In this document: piece after piece, positions 43,490 to 52,962 of the stretch | Layout of the letters: every line of letters begins with the position of its first letter | Numbering within the stretch: position 1 is the first letter of the stretch | Source of the DNA: Alphaproteobacteria bacterium | GTDB lineage: Bacteria > Pseudomonadota > Alphaproteobacteria > SMXS01 | Length of the DNA: 64,000 nt | Reading direction: 5' to 3' | Assembly (NCBI GenBank): GCA_016124315.1 | Contig: WGNW01000018.1 | Span: forward strand, 1 to 64,000 | Made by a program: the position numbers and the translations under genes | Notes under the pieces: model-generated | Told to the model about the DNA's origin: nothing | Seen by the model: only the letters and a program-made list of their open reading frames with translations | The model's database searches: none

Positions 43490-45337
43490 ATGCCCGCCTA
43501 TCGCTCCCGCACTTCCACCCACGGCCGCAACATGGCCGGCGCCCGCGGCCTGTGGCGCGCCACCGGCATGAAGGACGGCGACTTCGGCAAGCCGATCATC
43601 GCCGTGGTCAACTCCTTCACCCAGTTCGTGCCCGGCCACGTGCACCTGAAGGACCTGGGCCAGCTGGTGGCCCGCGAGATCGAGCGCGCCGGCGGCGTCG
43701 CCAAGGAGTTCAACACCATCGCCGTGGACGACGGCATCGCCATGGGCCATGACGGCATGCTCTACAGCCTGCCGTCCCGCGAGCTGATCGCCGACAGCGT
43801 CGAGTACATGGCCAACGCCCACTGCGTCGACGGGCTGGTGTGCATCTCCAACTGCGACAAGATCACCCCCGGCATGCTGATGGCCTCGCTGCGGCTCAAC
43901 ATCCCGTCGGTGTTCGTCTCCGGCGGCCCGATGGAGGCCGGCAAGGTGCTGCTGAAGGGCAAGGAAGTGGCCCTCGACCTGGTGGACGCCATGGTCGCCG
44001 CCGCCGACGACAGCGTCAGCGACGAGGAGGTGGCGAACATCGAGCGCTCGGCCTGCCCGACCTGCGGCTCGTGCTCGGGCATGTTCACCGCCAATTCCAT
44101 GAACTGCCTGACCGAGGCGCTCGGCCTGTCGCTGCCCGGCAACGGCTCGGTGCTGGCCACCCACGCCGACCGAGAGCGGCTGTTCCGCGAGGCCGGCCAC
44201 GTGGTGGTCGACATCGTCCGCCGCTACTACGAGCAGGACGACGAGAGCGTGCTGCCCCGCGCCATCGCCAGCTTCCCGGCGTTCGAGAATGCCATGAGCC
44301 TGGACATCGCCATGGGCGGCTCCACCAACACGGTGCTGCACCTGCTGGCCGCCGCCCACGAGGCGCAGGTGGACTTCACCATGGAGGACATCGACCGGCT
44401 GTCGCGCCGGGTGCCCTGCCTGTCGAAGGTGGCGCCCGCCAAGTCCGACGTGCACATGGAGGACGTCCACCGCGCCGGCGGCATCATGGCGATCCTCGGC
44501 GAACTGGACCGGGGCGGCCTGATCCACGCCGACGTGCCGACGGTGCACAGCGCCAGCCTGGGCGACGCGCTCGACCGCTGGGACGTGTGCCGTACCGAGA
44601 GCGAGTCGGTCCACACCTTCTACCGGGCGGCGCCCGGCGGCGTGCCCACCCAGGTGGCGTTCAGCCAGCGGCAGCGCTGGAAGGAGCTGGACCTGGACCG
44701 CGAGGGCGGCGTGATCCGCGACGTGGAGCACGCCTTCTCCAGGGACGGCGGCCTCGCCGTGCTGAAGGGCAACCTGGCGCCCGACGGCTGCATCGTGAAG
44801 ACCGCAGGCGTCGACGAGAGCATCCTGAAGTTCTCCGGCCCGGCCAAGGTCTACGAGAGCCAGGACGCGGCGGTCTCCGCCATCCTCACCAACAAGGTGA
44901 AGGAAGGCGACGTGGTGGTGATCCGCTACGAGGGCCCGCGCGGCGGCCCGGGCATGCAGGAGATGCTCTATCCGACCAGCTACCTGAAGTCGAAGGGGCT
45001 GGGCAAGGCCTGCGCCCTGATCACCGACGGCCGCTTCTCCGGCGGCACCTCGGGCCTGTCCATCGGCCATGTCTCGCCCGAGGCGGCCGAGGGCGGCCTG
45101 ATCGGCCTGGTCGAGGACGGCGACACCATCGAGATCGACATCCCGAACCGCACCGTCAGGCTGGCCCTGCCCGACTCCGACATCGAGGCGCGGCGCAGGG
45201 CCATGCAGGCGAAGGGCGAGGACGCCTGGAAGCCGGGCGAGCGGACCCGCAAAGTCTCCACCGCCCTCAGGGCCTACGCCGCCTTCACCACCAGCGCCGC
45301 CCGCGGCGCCGTACGCGACGTCGACCAGAAGCGGTAG
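43490..45337 (+). CDS. ilvD: Dihydroxy-acid dehydratase
   Basis: 615 aa. Iron-sulfur ligands are visible in [16 protein letters not shown] and [18 protein letters not shown]. Further marks are [75 protein letters not shown] and [20 protein letters not shown]. It acts in valine, leucine and isoleucine synthesis and supplies the precursor of pantothenate. The start at [14 protein letters not shown] was chosen from the family; a longer frame to 43280 exists but would run into the divergent gene. Confidence 0.98.
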   Translation: MPAYRSRTSTHGRNMAGARGLWRATGMKDGDFGKPIIAVVNSFTQFVPGHVHLKDLGQLVAREIERAGGVAKEFNTIAVDDGIAMGHDGMLYSLPSRELIADSVEYMANAHCVDGLVCISNCDKITPGMLMASLRLNIPSVFVSGGPMEAGKVLLKGKEVALDLVDAMVAAADDSVSDEEVANIERSACPTCGSCSGMFTANSMNCLTEALGLSLPGNGSVLATHADRERLFREAGHVVVDIVRRYYEQDDESVLPRAIASFPAFENAMSLDIAMGGSTNTVLHLLAAAHEAQVDFTMEDIDRLSRRVPCLSKVAPAKSDVHMEDVHRAGGIMAILGELDRGGLIHADVPTVHSASLGDALDRWDVCRTESESVHTFYRAAPGGVPTQVAFSQRQRWKELDLDREGGVIRDVEHAFSRDGGLAVLKGNLAPDGCIVKTAGVDESILKFSGPAKVYESQDAAVSAILTNKVKEGDVVVIRYEGPRGGPGMQEMLYPTSYLKSKGLGKACALITDGRFSGGTSGLSIGHVSPEAAEGGLIGLVEDGDTIEIDIPNRTVRLALPDSDIEARRRAMQAKGEDAWKPGERTRKVSTALRAYAAFTTSAARGAVRDVDQKR

Positions 45338-45468
45338 GCCGGGGTCCGGTCCCATCCCGATGCGACAGCGGTTCGTGCGCCCCGAAACGCGGATGAGCCG
45401 CGACGGGGTGGTGAGCGACTATTACCTTCCCCGTCGTAACAGATCGGCGACTTCCGAAAATCAACCGG

Positions 45469-45501
45469 CTGTCATCCAACCGTCACATACCCTGCCATAA
45501 T
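45469..45501 (+). promoter_or_regulatory. Putative Pho box and -10 element before pit
   Basis: CTGTCAT (45469-45475), 4 nt, CCGTCAC (45480-45486) fits the PhoB direct repeat CTGTCAT-N4-CTGTCAT with 7 of 7 and 5 of 7 matches. A CATAAT (45496-45501) lies 9 nt further, as expected when PhoB takes the place of a -35 element. The pit start is 71 nt downstream. Confidence 0.55.
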
Positions 45502-45571
45502 GGTTGAGGGCCGTGTTGCTGCGAGAAATCCGCAGTGGCCGACAACCCATTGAATTTGGCGGGGGATCAGA

Positions 45572-47176
45572 ATGAGCACGCAATCCGGCACGGTGGACGG
45601 CCCGGCCGAAGGGGGAAAGGGCCCGTCGGGGTTAAGCTGGTTCTTCGGCGCGCTGTTCATCGTCGCCACGGGTTATTTTCTTTACTGGGCGACCGGCTAT
45701 ACAAACGGAAACTACTGGATACTGCTGCTGCTCGCCACGCTGTTCGGCGTGTTCATGGCGTTCAACATCGGCGGCAACGACGTCGCCAACTCGTTCGGCA
45801 CCAGCGTCGGCGCCGGCACGCTGACCATCAGGCAGGCGCTCGCCATCGCGGCGATCTTCGAGGTGAGCGGCGCGATCATCGCCGGCGGCGCGGTCACCAG
45901 CACCATCAGGGGCGGCATCGTCGACCTGGGCGGCATGCAGGTGCAGCCGCTCGACTTCGTCTACATCATGATGTCTGCGCTGGTCGCGGCGGCGCTGTGG
46001 CTGCTGTTCGCCACCAAGAAGGGCTATCCCGTCTCCACCACCCACTCGATCGTCGGCGCCATCGTCGGCAGTTCGATCACCCTCGGCATCCTGATGAGCG
46101 GCACCAGCGACGCCTTCTCCCTGGTGCAATGGGGCAAGATCGGCCAGATCGCCATCTCCTGGGTGCTGTCACCGGTGCTGGGCGGCCTCGTCTCCTACAC
46201 GCTGTTCTCCCAGATCAAGAAGCACATCCTGAGCTACAACGAGGCGGCCGAGGCCCAGCTCGCCGAGATCAAGCAAGAGAAGCGCGAGCACGGCCGGCGG
46301 CACAAGGAAGCCTTCGAGCGGCTGTCCGAGATCCAGAAGATCTCCTACACCCATTCCCTGGCGCGGGACGTCTCCCTCGCCAGCGGCGAGGACTTCGACC
46401 CCGCGGATCTCGAATCCGACTACTACCGGGAGCTGCACCGGATCGACCAGAAGCGCGAAAGCCTGAAGGCTTATCGGGCACTTGAGACCTGGGTGCCGCT
46501 GGTCGCGGCCATCGGCGCCATGATCATTTCCTCCATGGTGCTGTTCAAGGGCCTCAAGCACATGGACCTCGGCCTGACGACCCTCAACAACTACCTGATC
46601 ATGGCGATGATCGGCGCCGGGGTCTGGATGGCCACCTTCATCTTCGCCAAGACGCTCAAGGGCCAATCCCTGGGCCGGTCCACGTTCCTGATCTTCAGCT
46701 GGATGCAGGTGTTCACCGCGTCCGGTTTCGCCTTCAGCCACGGCTCCAACGACATCGCCAACGCCATCGGCCCGTTCGCCGCCATCCTGGACGTGCTGCG
46801 CACCAACGGCATCGAATCCAACGTCGCGGTGCCCGCCCCGGCCATGATCACCTTCGGCATCGCGCTGATCGTCGGCCTCTGGTTCATCGGCAAAGAAGTG
46901 ATCGCGACCGTCGGCCACAACCTGACCAAGATCCACCCGGCCTCCGGCTTCTCGGCCGAGCTGTCGGCGGCCGGCGTGGTGATGCTGGCCTCGACCTTCG
47001 GCCTGCCGGTCTCCAGCACCCACATCCTGATCGGTGCGGTGCTGGGCATCGGCCTAGTGAACCGGCAGACCAACTGGGGCCTGATGAAGCCGATCGCCCT
47101 CGCCTGGGTGATCACCCTGCCGGCGGCCGGCATCCTCAGCGCCATCGCGTTCCTGCTGCTGCGGGCAATCTTCTAG
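45572..47176 (+). CDS. pit: Inorganic phosphate transporter, PiT family
   Basis: 534 aa. It has the duplicated PiT signatures: [20 protein letters not shown] in the first half and [20 protein letters not shown] in the second, plus [14 protein letters not shown] and [14 protein letters not shown]. About ten membrane segments are visible. The two halves are separated by a charged, cytosol-type stretch of roughly 100 residues (about 215-310, containing [20 protein letters not shown]). It takes up phosphate driven by protons. A putative Pho box lies upstream within a 234 bp gap that contains no gene. Confidence 0.93.
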   Translation: MSTQSGTVDGPAEGGKGPSGLSWFFGALFIVATGYFLYWATGYTNGNYWILLLLATLFGVFMAFNIGGNDVANSFGTSVGAGTLTIRQALAIAAIFEVSGAIIAGGAVTSTIRGGIVDLGGMQVQPLDFVYIMMSALVAAALWLLFATKKGYPVSTTHSIVGAIVGSSITLGILMSGTSDAFSLVQWGKIGQIAISWVLSPVLGGLVSYTLFSQIKKHILSYNEAAEAQLAEIKQEKREHGRRHKEAFERLSEIQKISYTHSLARDVSLASGEDFDPADLESDYYRELHRIDQKRESLKAYRALETWVPLVAAIGAMIISSMVLFKGLKHMDLGLTTLNNYLIMAMIGAGVWMATFIFAKTLKGQSLGRSTFLIFSWMQVFTASGFAFSHGSNDIANAIGPFAAILDVLRTNGIESNVAVPAPAMITFGIALIVGLWFIGKEVIATVGHNLTKIHPASGFSAELSAAGVVMLASTFGLPVSSTHILIGAVLGIGLVNRQTNWGLMKPIALAWVITLPAAGILSAIAFLLLRAIF

Positions 47177-47194
47177 GCGGCGGAGCGACCACGG

Positions 47195-47268
47195 ATAACG
47201 CGGATAAAACCTGTCTGCGTTTTGTGCTTGCGAGCCATAACGCGGAGTGATAGTGTCCGCGTTATGGC
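47195..47268 (+). promoter_or_regulatory. rrf2 operator: perfect dyad plus an extra half-site
   Basis: GCCATAACGCGGA (47234-47246), 9 nt, TCCGCGTTATGGC (47256-47268) is a perfect 13 bp inverted repeat that covers the rrf2 start codon. A third copy of the core ATAACGCGGA lies at 47195-47204. The arrangement suggests autoregulation by the encoded Rrf2 protein. Confidence 0.65.
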
Positions 47269-47806
47269 ACACATCACCTCCAGCGTCGAATATGCGATCC
47301 ACTGCCTGCTCTACCTGGTGGGCTCGGGCGACACGCCGCTCAGCAGCCGCGACCTGGCCGAGCTGCAGGGCGTCTCGCCCTCGTTCCTGGCCAAGATCTT
47401 TCCCAGGCTGGAGAAGGCCGGGATCGTCGCCGCCAGCGAGGGCGTGCGCGGCGGCTACGTGCTGGCGCGCCCGGCCGAGGCGGTCACCTTCCTCGACGTG
47501 GTCGACGCCGTCGAGGGCGACAAGAAGCTGTTCGACTGCCAGGAGATCCGCGGCCGCTGCGCCCTGTTCGAGGGCGACCCGCCCGGCTGGGCGACGAAGG
47601 GCGTCTGCGGCATCCACGCGGTGATGCTGAGCGCCGAGAAGGCGATGCGCGACAGCCTCGCCCGCACCACCCTCGCCGACGTGGCCGCCGGCTTCGGCCG
47701 CAAGGCGCCCAAATCGTTCTATGCCGACCTGTCCGACTGGATGGACGGGCGGATCAGGGCCCGCGCCTCGCCGCGCAGGGCGCGACCGGAGGAAGGCGCG
47801 GGCTAG
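47264..47806 (+). CDS. Rrf2-family transcriptional regulator
   Basis: 180 aa. The N-terminal winged helix reads SSVEYAIHCLLYLVGSGDTP, SSRDLAELQGVSPSFLAKIF and GVRGGYVLARPAEAVTFLDV. Three cysteines follow in FDCQEIRGRC and TKGVCGIH (spacing C-x6-C-x15-C), a possible iron-sulfur site as in NsrR/IscR but with longer spacing. The start MAHITSSVEY is embedded in a perfect dyad and has no ribosome site at normal distance, so translation may be nearly leaderless. The gene is followed, after 129 bp, by an NDH-2-like flavoprotein that may be its target. Confidence 0.88.
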   Translation: MAHITSSVEYAIHCLLYLVGSGDTPLSSRDLAELQGVSPSFLAKIFPRLEKAGIVAASEGVRGGYVLARPAEAVTFLDVVDAVEGDKKLFDCQEIRGRCALFEGDPPGWATKGVCGIHAVMLSAEKAMRDSLARTTLADVAAGFGRKAPKSFYADLSDWMDGRIRARASPRRARPEEGAG

Positions 47807-47935
47807 GCCCGGCGCTTCCGCCACCGACAGTTCCGAGCCCCTTCACGGCGCTGCGCCGGCAGCCGGGAAGTGCGCCGCGGCCTTGCGCCCGGCGAACGGG
47901 CTTCCCTTGCCCGGCGCCCTCGAAAGGACATCGCC

Positions 47936-49144
47936 ATGACCAAGCAGATCCTCATCGCCGGTTCCGGATTCGCCGGCACCTGGGCCGCCCTCGCCGCCGC
48001 CCGCGCCGTCTCCCTGGCCGGCAAGGAGGGCGAGATCGCCGTCACCGTGGTCTCGCCCGAGCCGGCGCTGCACATGCGGCCCCGCCTCTACGAGACCGCC
48101 TTCGACGAGATGACGCCCGGCATCGGCCCGCTGCTCGAGGCGGTCGGCGTGCGCCACCTGCCCGGCACGGTGAGCGACGTGGACACCGCCGGCCGCCGCG
48201 TCACCGTCGCGGGCAAAGACGGGACGGAGCGGGTCCTGTCCTACGACCGGTTCGTGCTGGCGACCGGCAGCACCCTGTTCCGTCCCGCGATCCCCGGCCT
48301 CGCCGAGCACGCCTTCGACGTCGACCAGTTCGACGGGGCGACCCGGCTGCACGACCACCTCACCGCCCTCGCCGGCCGGCCGGACACGCCCGCCCGCAAT
48401 ACGGTGGTCGTGGTCGGCGGCGGCTTCACCGGCATCGAGCTGGCGACCAAGCTGCCGGCCCGGCTGCGGTCCATCCTGGGGCCGGACGCCGCGGTCCGCG
48501 TGGTGGTGCTGGAGCGCGCGCCCGCCGTCGGCTGGGAACTGGGCGACGGGCCTCGGCCGGTCATCGAGGAGGCGCTGGCCGACGCCGGCGTGGAATCGCG
48601 GACGGGCGCCGCCGCCGGCGCCATCGACGCCGGCGGCGTGGTCACCACGTCGGGCGAGCGGATCGAGGCCGCCACGGTGGTGTGGACCGCCGGCATGCGC
48701 GCCAGCCCGCTCGCGGCCCGCATCCCCGGCGCCCACGACGCGCTGGGCCGGCTCGCCGCCGACCGCTACCTGCGGGCGCAGGGCGTGCCGGGCGTCTTCG
48801 TCGCCGGCGATGTGGCCCTCGCCGCCACCGACGACGACGGCAACACCGCGCTGATGTCGTGCCAGCACGCGCTGAAGCTGGGGCGCGTCGCCGGCCACAA
48901 CGCCGCCGCCGAGCTGGCGGGCCTGCCGCTCCACCCCTACAGCCAGGCGCTCTACGTCACCTGCCTCGACCTCGGGCCGTGGGGCGCGGTGCAGACCGAG
49001 GGCTGGGACCGCCGGGTGGTGCTGACCCGCGGCGAGGCCAAGGCGCTCAAGCGGGAGATCAACACCAAGTGGATCTACCCGCCCGCCCCCGACCGCCAGG
49101 CCGCCTTCACCCTGGCCGACCCGGCCTACGAGATCGTGGGGTGA
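47936..49144 (+). CDS. NDH-2-like FAD-dependent pyridine nucleotide oxidoreductase
   Basis: 402 aa. The FAD-binding start is ILIAGSGFAGTWAALAAARA, and the second nucleotide (NADH) site is VVVVGGGFTGIELATKLPAR. VFVAGDVALAATDD closes the FAD site. No C-terminal membrane anchor stands out. The size and folds match type II NADH dehydrogenases and related flavoproteins; the electron acceptor cannot be told. It lies downstream of the rrf2 regulator on the same strand. The start MTKQILIAGSGFAG has an AAAGGA ribosome site. Confidence 0.85.
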   Translation: MTKQILIAGSGFAGTWAALAAARAVSLAGKEGEIAVTVVSPEPALHMRPRLYETAFDEMTPGIGPLLEAVGVRHLPGTVSDVDTAGRRVTVAGKDGTERVLSYDRFVLATGSTLFRPAIPGLAEHAFDVDQFDGATRLHDHLTALAGRPDTPARNTVVVVGGGFTGIELATKLPARLRSILGPDAAVRVVVLERAPAVGWELGDGPRPVIEEALADAGVESRTGAAAGAIDAGGVVTTSGERIEAATVVWTAGMRASPLAARIPGAHDALGRLAADRYLRAQGVPGVFVAGDVALAATDDDGNTALMSCQHALKLGRVAGHNAAAELAGLPLHPYSQALYVTCLDLGPWGAVQTEGWDRRVVLTRGEAKALKREINTKWIYPPAPDRQAAFTLADPAYEIVG

Positions 49145-49159
49145 GGACATAGGTTTGAC

Positions 49160-49248
49160 GTCCTTGCGAGCGCCGCGAAGCGACCCACGGGCAGCCGCCT
49201 CGGCCCACCGCCCCTGGGTTGCCGCGGCGCTGCGCGCCTCGCAAGGAC
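49160..49248. repeat. Palindromic intergenic repeat, family A, copy 1
   Basis: This 89 bp element begins GTCCTTGCGAG and ends CTCGCAAGGAC, so its ends are inverted repeats and the whole can fold into a long imperfect hairpin. It differs from copy 2 (49408-49496) at four positions only. It lies 15 bp after the flavoprotein stop. The 49145-49602 stretch contains no gene and consists mostly of such elements. Confidence 0.85.
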
Positions 49249-49270
49249 GGGGAGAGGATCTTTCATGCGG

Positions 49271-49384
49271 CCGTGCTTCGCGACGGGCCTTCGGCCCTCC
49301 TCGGCACCAACGGTGAATATCCAGTCCCGCTCGTCCTGAGGAGCGGCCCTGAACGCAGGCGAAGGGACGCGTCGCGAAGGACGG
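49271..49384. repeat. Palindromic intergenic element, family B
   Basis: About 114 bp bounded by CCGTGCTTCGCGAC and GTCGCGAAGGACGG, inverted copies with 13 of 14 matches. An inner hairpin GGGCC-TTC-GGCCC is present. It sits between the two family A copies. No protein can be supported. Confidence 0.6.
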
Positions 49385-49407
49385 CGCGGGCCTGCCACCC
49401 CCGCTTG

Positions 49408-49496
49408 GTCCTTGCGAGCACAGCGAAGCGACCCACGGGCAGCCGCCTCGGCCCACGGCCCCTGGGTTGCCGCGGCGCTGTGCGCCTCGCAAGGAC
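49408..49496. repeat. Palindromic intergenic repeat, family A, copy 2
   Basis: 89 bp, 85 of 89 positions identical to 49160-49248, in the same orientation. The ends GTCCTTGCGAG and CTCGCAAGGAC are preserved. Confidence 0.85.
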
Positions 49497-49524
49497 GTCG
49501 GGAGGGAGGCCGCTGTTTCCCGCT

Positions 49525-49564
49525 CGCATCGAGTGCGGCCCGCAGGGCCGCGTATCGAGATGCG
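49525..49564. repeat. Small dyad near the hemN end
   Basis: The outer arms CGCATC and GATGCG enclose a hairpin GCGGCCC-GCA-GGGCCGC. It lies 39 bp from the hemN stop and could end transcription of hemN, but there is no T run. Confidence 0.4.
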
Positions 49565-49602
49565 CCGCCCTGGCCCGACCGGGCCGCGAGCGCAAGCGTG
49601 CC

Positions 49603-50979
49603 CTAAACCGACAGGGAATGCCTGGCGCCGCCTTCCGGGTCGAGGTAGGCGTCGAAGCGGGCGCAGACGTGGCGGACGAACGGGCGGCCCCGTTCGGTGA
49701 TCCGCAAGCCGTCCGCCGTGCGCTCGACGAAACCGTCCTCATCGTCCGCCAGCACCGACCCGGCGACGGCGCGCACGGCCGCGGCCGCCGCCCCGCCGAA
49801 GCGCGCCGCCACCGCGTCCAGCGACAGGGCGAAGTCGCACATCAGCCGCTCGATGGCGAAGCCGCGCGCCCGGTCGTCGTCGCTCAGGGCCCAGCCGCGC
49901 ACCGTCGCCAGCCCGCCCCCGGCGACGCGGGCCGCATAGTCGGCAGCAGCCACCGCGTTCTGCACATAGCCCCGGGGCATCAGGCCGATGGCGGAAGCGC
50001 CCAGGCCGATCAGCGCGTCGGCCCGGTCGGTGGTGTAGCCCTGGAAGTTGCGGTGGAGCGCGCCGGTCGCCAGCGCGTCGTCCGGCCGGGCGAAATGGTC
50101 GAGCCCCAGCGCCACGTAGCCCGCCTGCGCCAGCCGCTCGGCCAGCAGCCGCGACTGGGCGAAGCGCTCGACGGCACCGGGCAGCGCCGCCCCGTCGATC
50201 AGCTTCTGGTTGGCGACCCGCCGCGGCAGGTGGGCGTAGCCGAACACGGCGATCCGGTCGGGCGCCAGGGCCAGCACCTGCTCGACGGTCGCGGCGAGGC
50301 TCGCCTCGGTCTGGCGCGGCAGGCCGTAGACCAGGTCGACGTTGACCGAGCGCACGCCCCGCGCGCGGAACAGGCCGATGGCCTCGCGCGTCACCTCGAC
50401 GCCCTGCAGCCGGCCGATGGCCTGCTGCACCGCCGGGTCGAAGTCCTGCACGCCGACCGAGATGCGGGTGACGCCGGCGGCGGCCAGCGCGTCGGCCTTC
50501 CCGGCCGTCATCAGCCGCGGGTCGACTTCGACGGCGAACTCGGCGTCCTCCTCCACCGCGAACCGCGCCCGCAGGGCGGCGGCGAGCCGGGCGATGTCGG
50601 CCGGCGTCAGGATGTCGGGCGAGCCGCCGCCCCAGTGGATGTGGGTGACACGGTGCCGCGCCGGCGCCAAGGCCGAGACCGCCGCGATCTCCGCCTCCAG
50701 CGCGTCCAGATAGCGCGCCACCGGCTCGTAGCGCCGCGTCGCCCTGGTGCTGCAGGCGCAGTACCAGCACAGGGTGTCGCAGAACGGGATATGCAGGTAG
50801 AGCGACAGCGCCGCCCCTTCCGGCAGCGCCGCCAGCCAGCGCCGGTAGTCGGCCGCGCCCACGCCGGCGCCGAAGTGGTTGGCGGTGGGATAGGAGGTGT
50901 AGCGCGGCAGCGCCGCCGCCCGCCGCGCCACCAGGGCGGCGTCGGCATCGGGCACGGCGAGGGAAACGGGCTTGTTCAC
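49603..50979 (-). CDS. hemN: Oxygen-independent coproporphyrinogen III dehydrogenase HemN
   Basis: 458 aa radical SAM enzyme of heme synthesis. The cluster motif is HIPFCDTLCWYCACST (C-x3-C-x2-C-x-C), and the family start RYTSYPTANHFGAGVGAADY is present, with HWGGGSPDILTPADI, EVDPRLMTAGKADAL and VNVDLVYGLPRQTEASLAAT. It converts coproporphyrinogen III to protoporphyrinogen IX without oxygen. The start was set at GTG (VNKPVSLAVPD) with GGAG before it; an ATG at 51039 would overlap a FixK/FNR-like box (51039-51052) placed suitably for this later start. Confidence 0.93.
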   Translation of the reverse strand: MNKPVSLAVPDADAALVARRAAALPRYTSYPTANHFGAGVGAADYRRWLAALPEGAALSLYLHIPFCDTLCWYCACSTRATRRYEPVARYLDALEAEIAAVSALAPARHRVTHIHWGGGSPDILTPADIARLAAALRARFAVEEDAEFAVEVDPRLMTAGKADALAAAGVTRISVGVQDFDPAVQQAIGRLQGVEVTREAIGLFRARGVRSVNVDLVYGLPRQTEASLAATVEQVLALAPDRIAVFGYAHLPRRVANQKLIDGAALPGAVERFAQSRLLAERLAQAGYVALGLDHFARPDDALATGALHRNFQGYTTDRADALIGLGASAIGLMPRGYVQNAVAAADYAARVAGGGLATVRGWALSDDDRARGFAIERLMCDFALSLDAVAARFGGAAAAAVRAVAGSVLADDEDGFVERTADGLRITERGRPFVRHVCARFDAYLDPEGGARHSLSV

Positions 50980-51038
50980 GGGCAGGCTCCGGCCGGTTGC
51001 ATCGGACCGGACCTTGCCGCGCCGGACGGCCGGCGGCA

Positions 51039-51052
51039 TTGCGCTGGCGCAA
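51039..51052 (-). promoter_or_regulatory. FixK/FNR-type activator box before hemN
   Basis: TTGCGCTGGCGCAA is a 6 bp inverted repeat with a 2 nt centre and fits the FixK2-type pattern TTG(A/C)-N6-(T/G)CAA. Its centre is about 66 nt before the hemN GTG. An activator at -41.5 would put the transcript start near 51004, about 25 nt before that GTG. Confidence 0.55.
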
Positions 51053-51063
51053 AGGCGGCGGCG

Positions 51064-51309
51064 CTATTCCTCCTGCCCGGCCTCGGCCAGGCCGACCAGA
51101 TAGGCCTCGATCTCGTCCAGGTCGGCGCAATAGGGATAGTCGGCGTCGCCGAAGACGATCTCGAAGCTGTCGGCGTCGCGCAGCATGTAGCCGCCATGGG
51201 CGCGCACCCGCTTGTCGGGCTTCTGCGCCTTCAGCAGGTGCCAGCCGCGCCGCACCGCCAGCCGGCGCACGCGCCGCTCCACGGCGGGAAGGCTGTCGCG
51301 GTAGCTCAT
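51064..51309 (-). CDS. Small hypothetical protein
   Basis: 81 aa, starting MSYRDSLPAVERRVRRLAVR. The first third is Arg-rich and the end is acidic (ADYPYCADLDEIEAYLVGLA). HGGYMLRDADSFEIVFGDAD lies in the middle. There is no signal or membrane segment. I do not recognise a named family, though the layout suggests a small folded cytosolic protein. It is transcribed toward hemN and divergent from the GST-like gene. The start is chosen at a Met with normal spacing; an upstream frame to 51489 exists but overlaps the divergent gene. Confidence 0.65.
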   Translation of the reverse strand: MSYRDSLPAVERRVRRLAVRRGWHLLKAQKPDKRVRAHGGYMLRDADSFEIVFGDADYPYCADLDEIEAYLVGLAEAGQEE

Positions 51310-51487
51310 GGTCGTGGGTTCTCCGTCCCTGCCCGGTTCGCCGCCACTATAGCCGGCCGGCCGCCGGGCGCCAGCGTTGGCTCGTGCCGCGCGATCCCCA
51401 GCGGCGAACCGACCCCTGCCCAGTTGGTGCCTGGAACCTATCTCACCGGGTGTCGCCCTCATCGTCCACCAGGCCGGGAGCCCCGCC

Positions 51488-52189
51488 ATGGCCGACTACG
51501 AACTCTACTACTGGTCCGTGCCGTTCCGCGGCCAGTTCGTGCGCGCCGTGCTCGCCTGGGGCGGACGGGAATGGACCGAGGCCGGCGACGCCGCCATCGC
51601 CGCCGCGAAGGACGGGCCGGTCGCCGACATGCCCGTGCCCTTCATGGGCCCGCCCCTGCTGGTCGACCGCACGGCGGACGTGGCCGTCGCCCAGATGCCA
51701 GCCATCGTGCTCTACCTGGGCGAGAGCCTGGGCCTGATGCCCGCCTCGCCCGGCCTGCGCGCACTGACCCTCAAGATCGTCTGCGACGCCAACGACGTGA
51801 TCGACGAGATGACGCTGGACGGCGGCCGCCAGATGTGGACGCCGGAGCGCTGGCGCGACTTCGAGCCCCGCCTGCGCCGGTGGATGTCGTTCTGGGAGGA
51901 GACCGGCCGCCGCCACGGGCTGACCGCCGGCGGCGGCTTCCTGCTGGGCGGCGACGCGCCCGGCCTCGCCGACGTGGTGAGCGCCACCCTGTGGTCCACC
52001 ATGGCCGACCGCTTCCCCGCCCTCGGCCGGATACTGGACGAGAGCGCGCCGCTGACCGCCGCCCTCACGCGCCGCGTCGCCGCCCTGCCGCCGCTGGCCG
52101 AGCTGGCCGAGAAGGCGAAGCGGGACTACGGCGACACCTGGTGCGGCGGCCAGATCGAGGCGTCGCTGCGGAAGGTGCTGAGGGATTAG
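51488..52189 (+). CDS. Glutathione S-transferase-like protein
   Basis: 233 aa. The N-terminal thioredoxin-like domain reads ELYYWSVPFRGQFVRAVLAW and VPFMGPPLLVDRTADVAVAQ with MPAIVLYLGESLGL, the usual Pro and Ser/Glu glutathione-site region. A helical C-terminal domain follows (RWMSFWEETGRRHG, PGLADVVSATLWSTMADRFP). It may conjugate or bind glutathione; the substrate is unknown. The start MADYELYYWS is chosen over a longer in-frame extension that lacks family similarity. It is the last gene before the toxin-antitoxin island. Confidence 0.85.
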   Translation: MADYELYYWSVPFRGQFVRAVLAWGGREWTEAGDAAIAAAKDGPVADMPVPFMGPPLLVDRTADVAVAQMPAIVLYLGESLGLMPASPGLRALTLKIVCDANDVIDEMTLDGGRQMWTPERWRDFEPRLRRWMSFWEETGRRHGLTAGGGFLLGGDAPGLADVVSATLWSTMADRFPALGRILDESAPLTAALTRRVAALPPLAELAEKAKRDYGDTWCGGQIEASLRKVLRD

Positions 52190-52920
<731 letters not shown>

Positions 52921-52962
52921 GCGGAAACAGCCGTAGTTCGCGCTCCGAAACCCCGTGCACAC

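Noticed and set aside
49160-49496. The two 89 bp repeats as a CRISPR array
   Set aside because: There are only two copies, each is itself a long palindrome, the spacing is 159 bp, and no cas gene is nearby.
50980-51039. hemN starting at the ATG at 51039
   Set aside because: That ATG overlaps a FixK/FNR-like box and lacks a ribosome site; the GTG at 50979 fits both.
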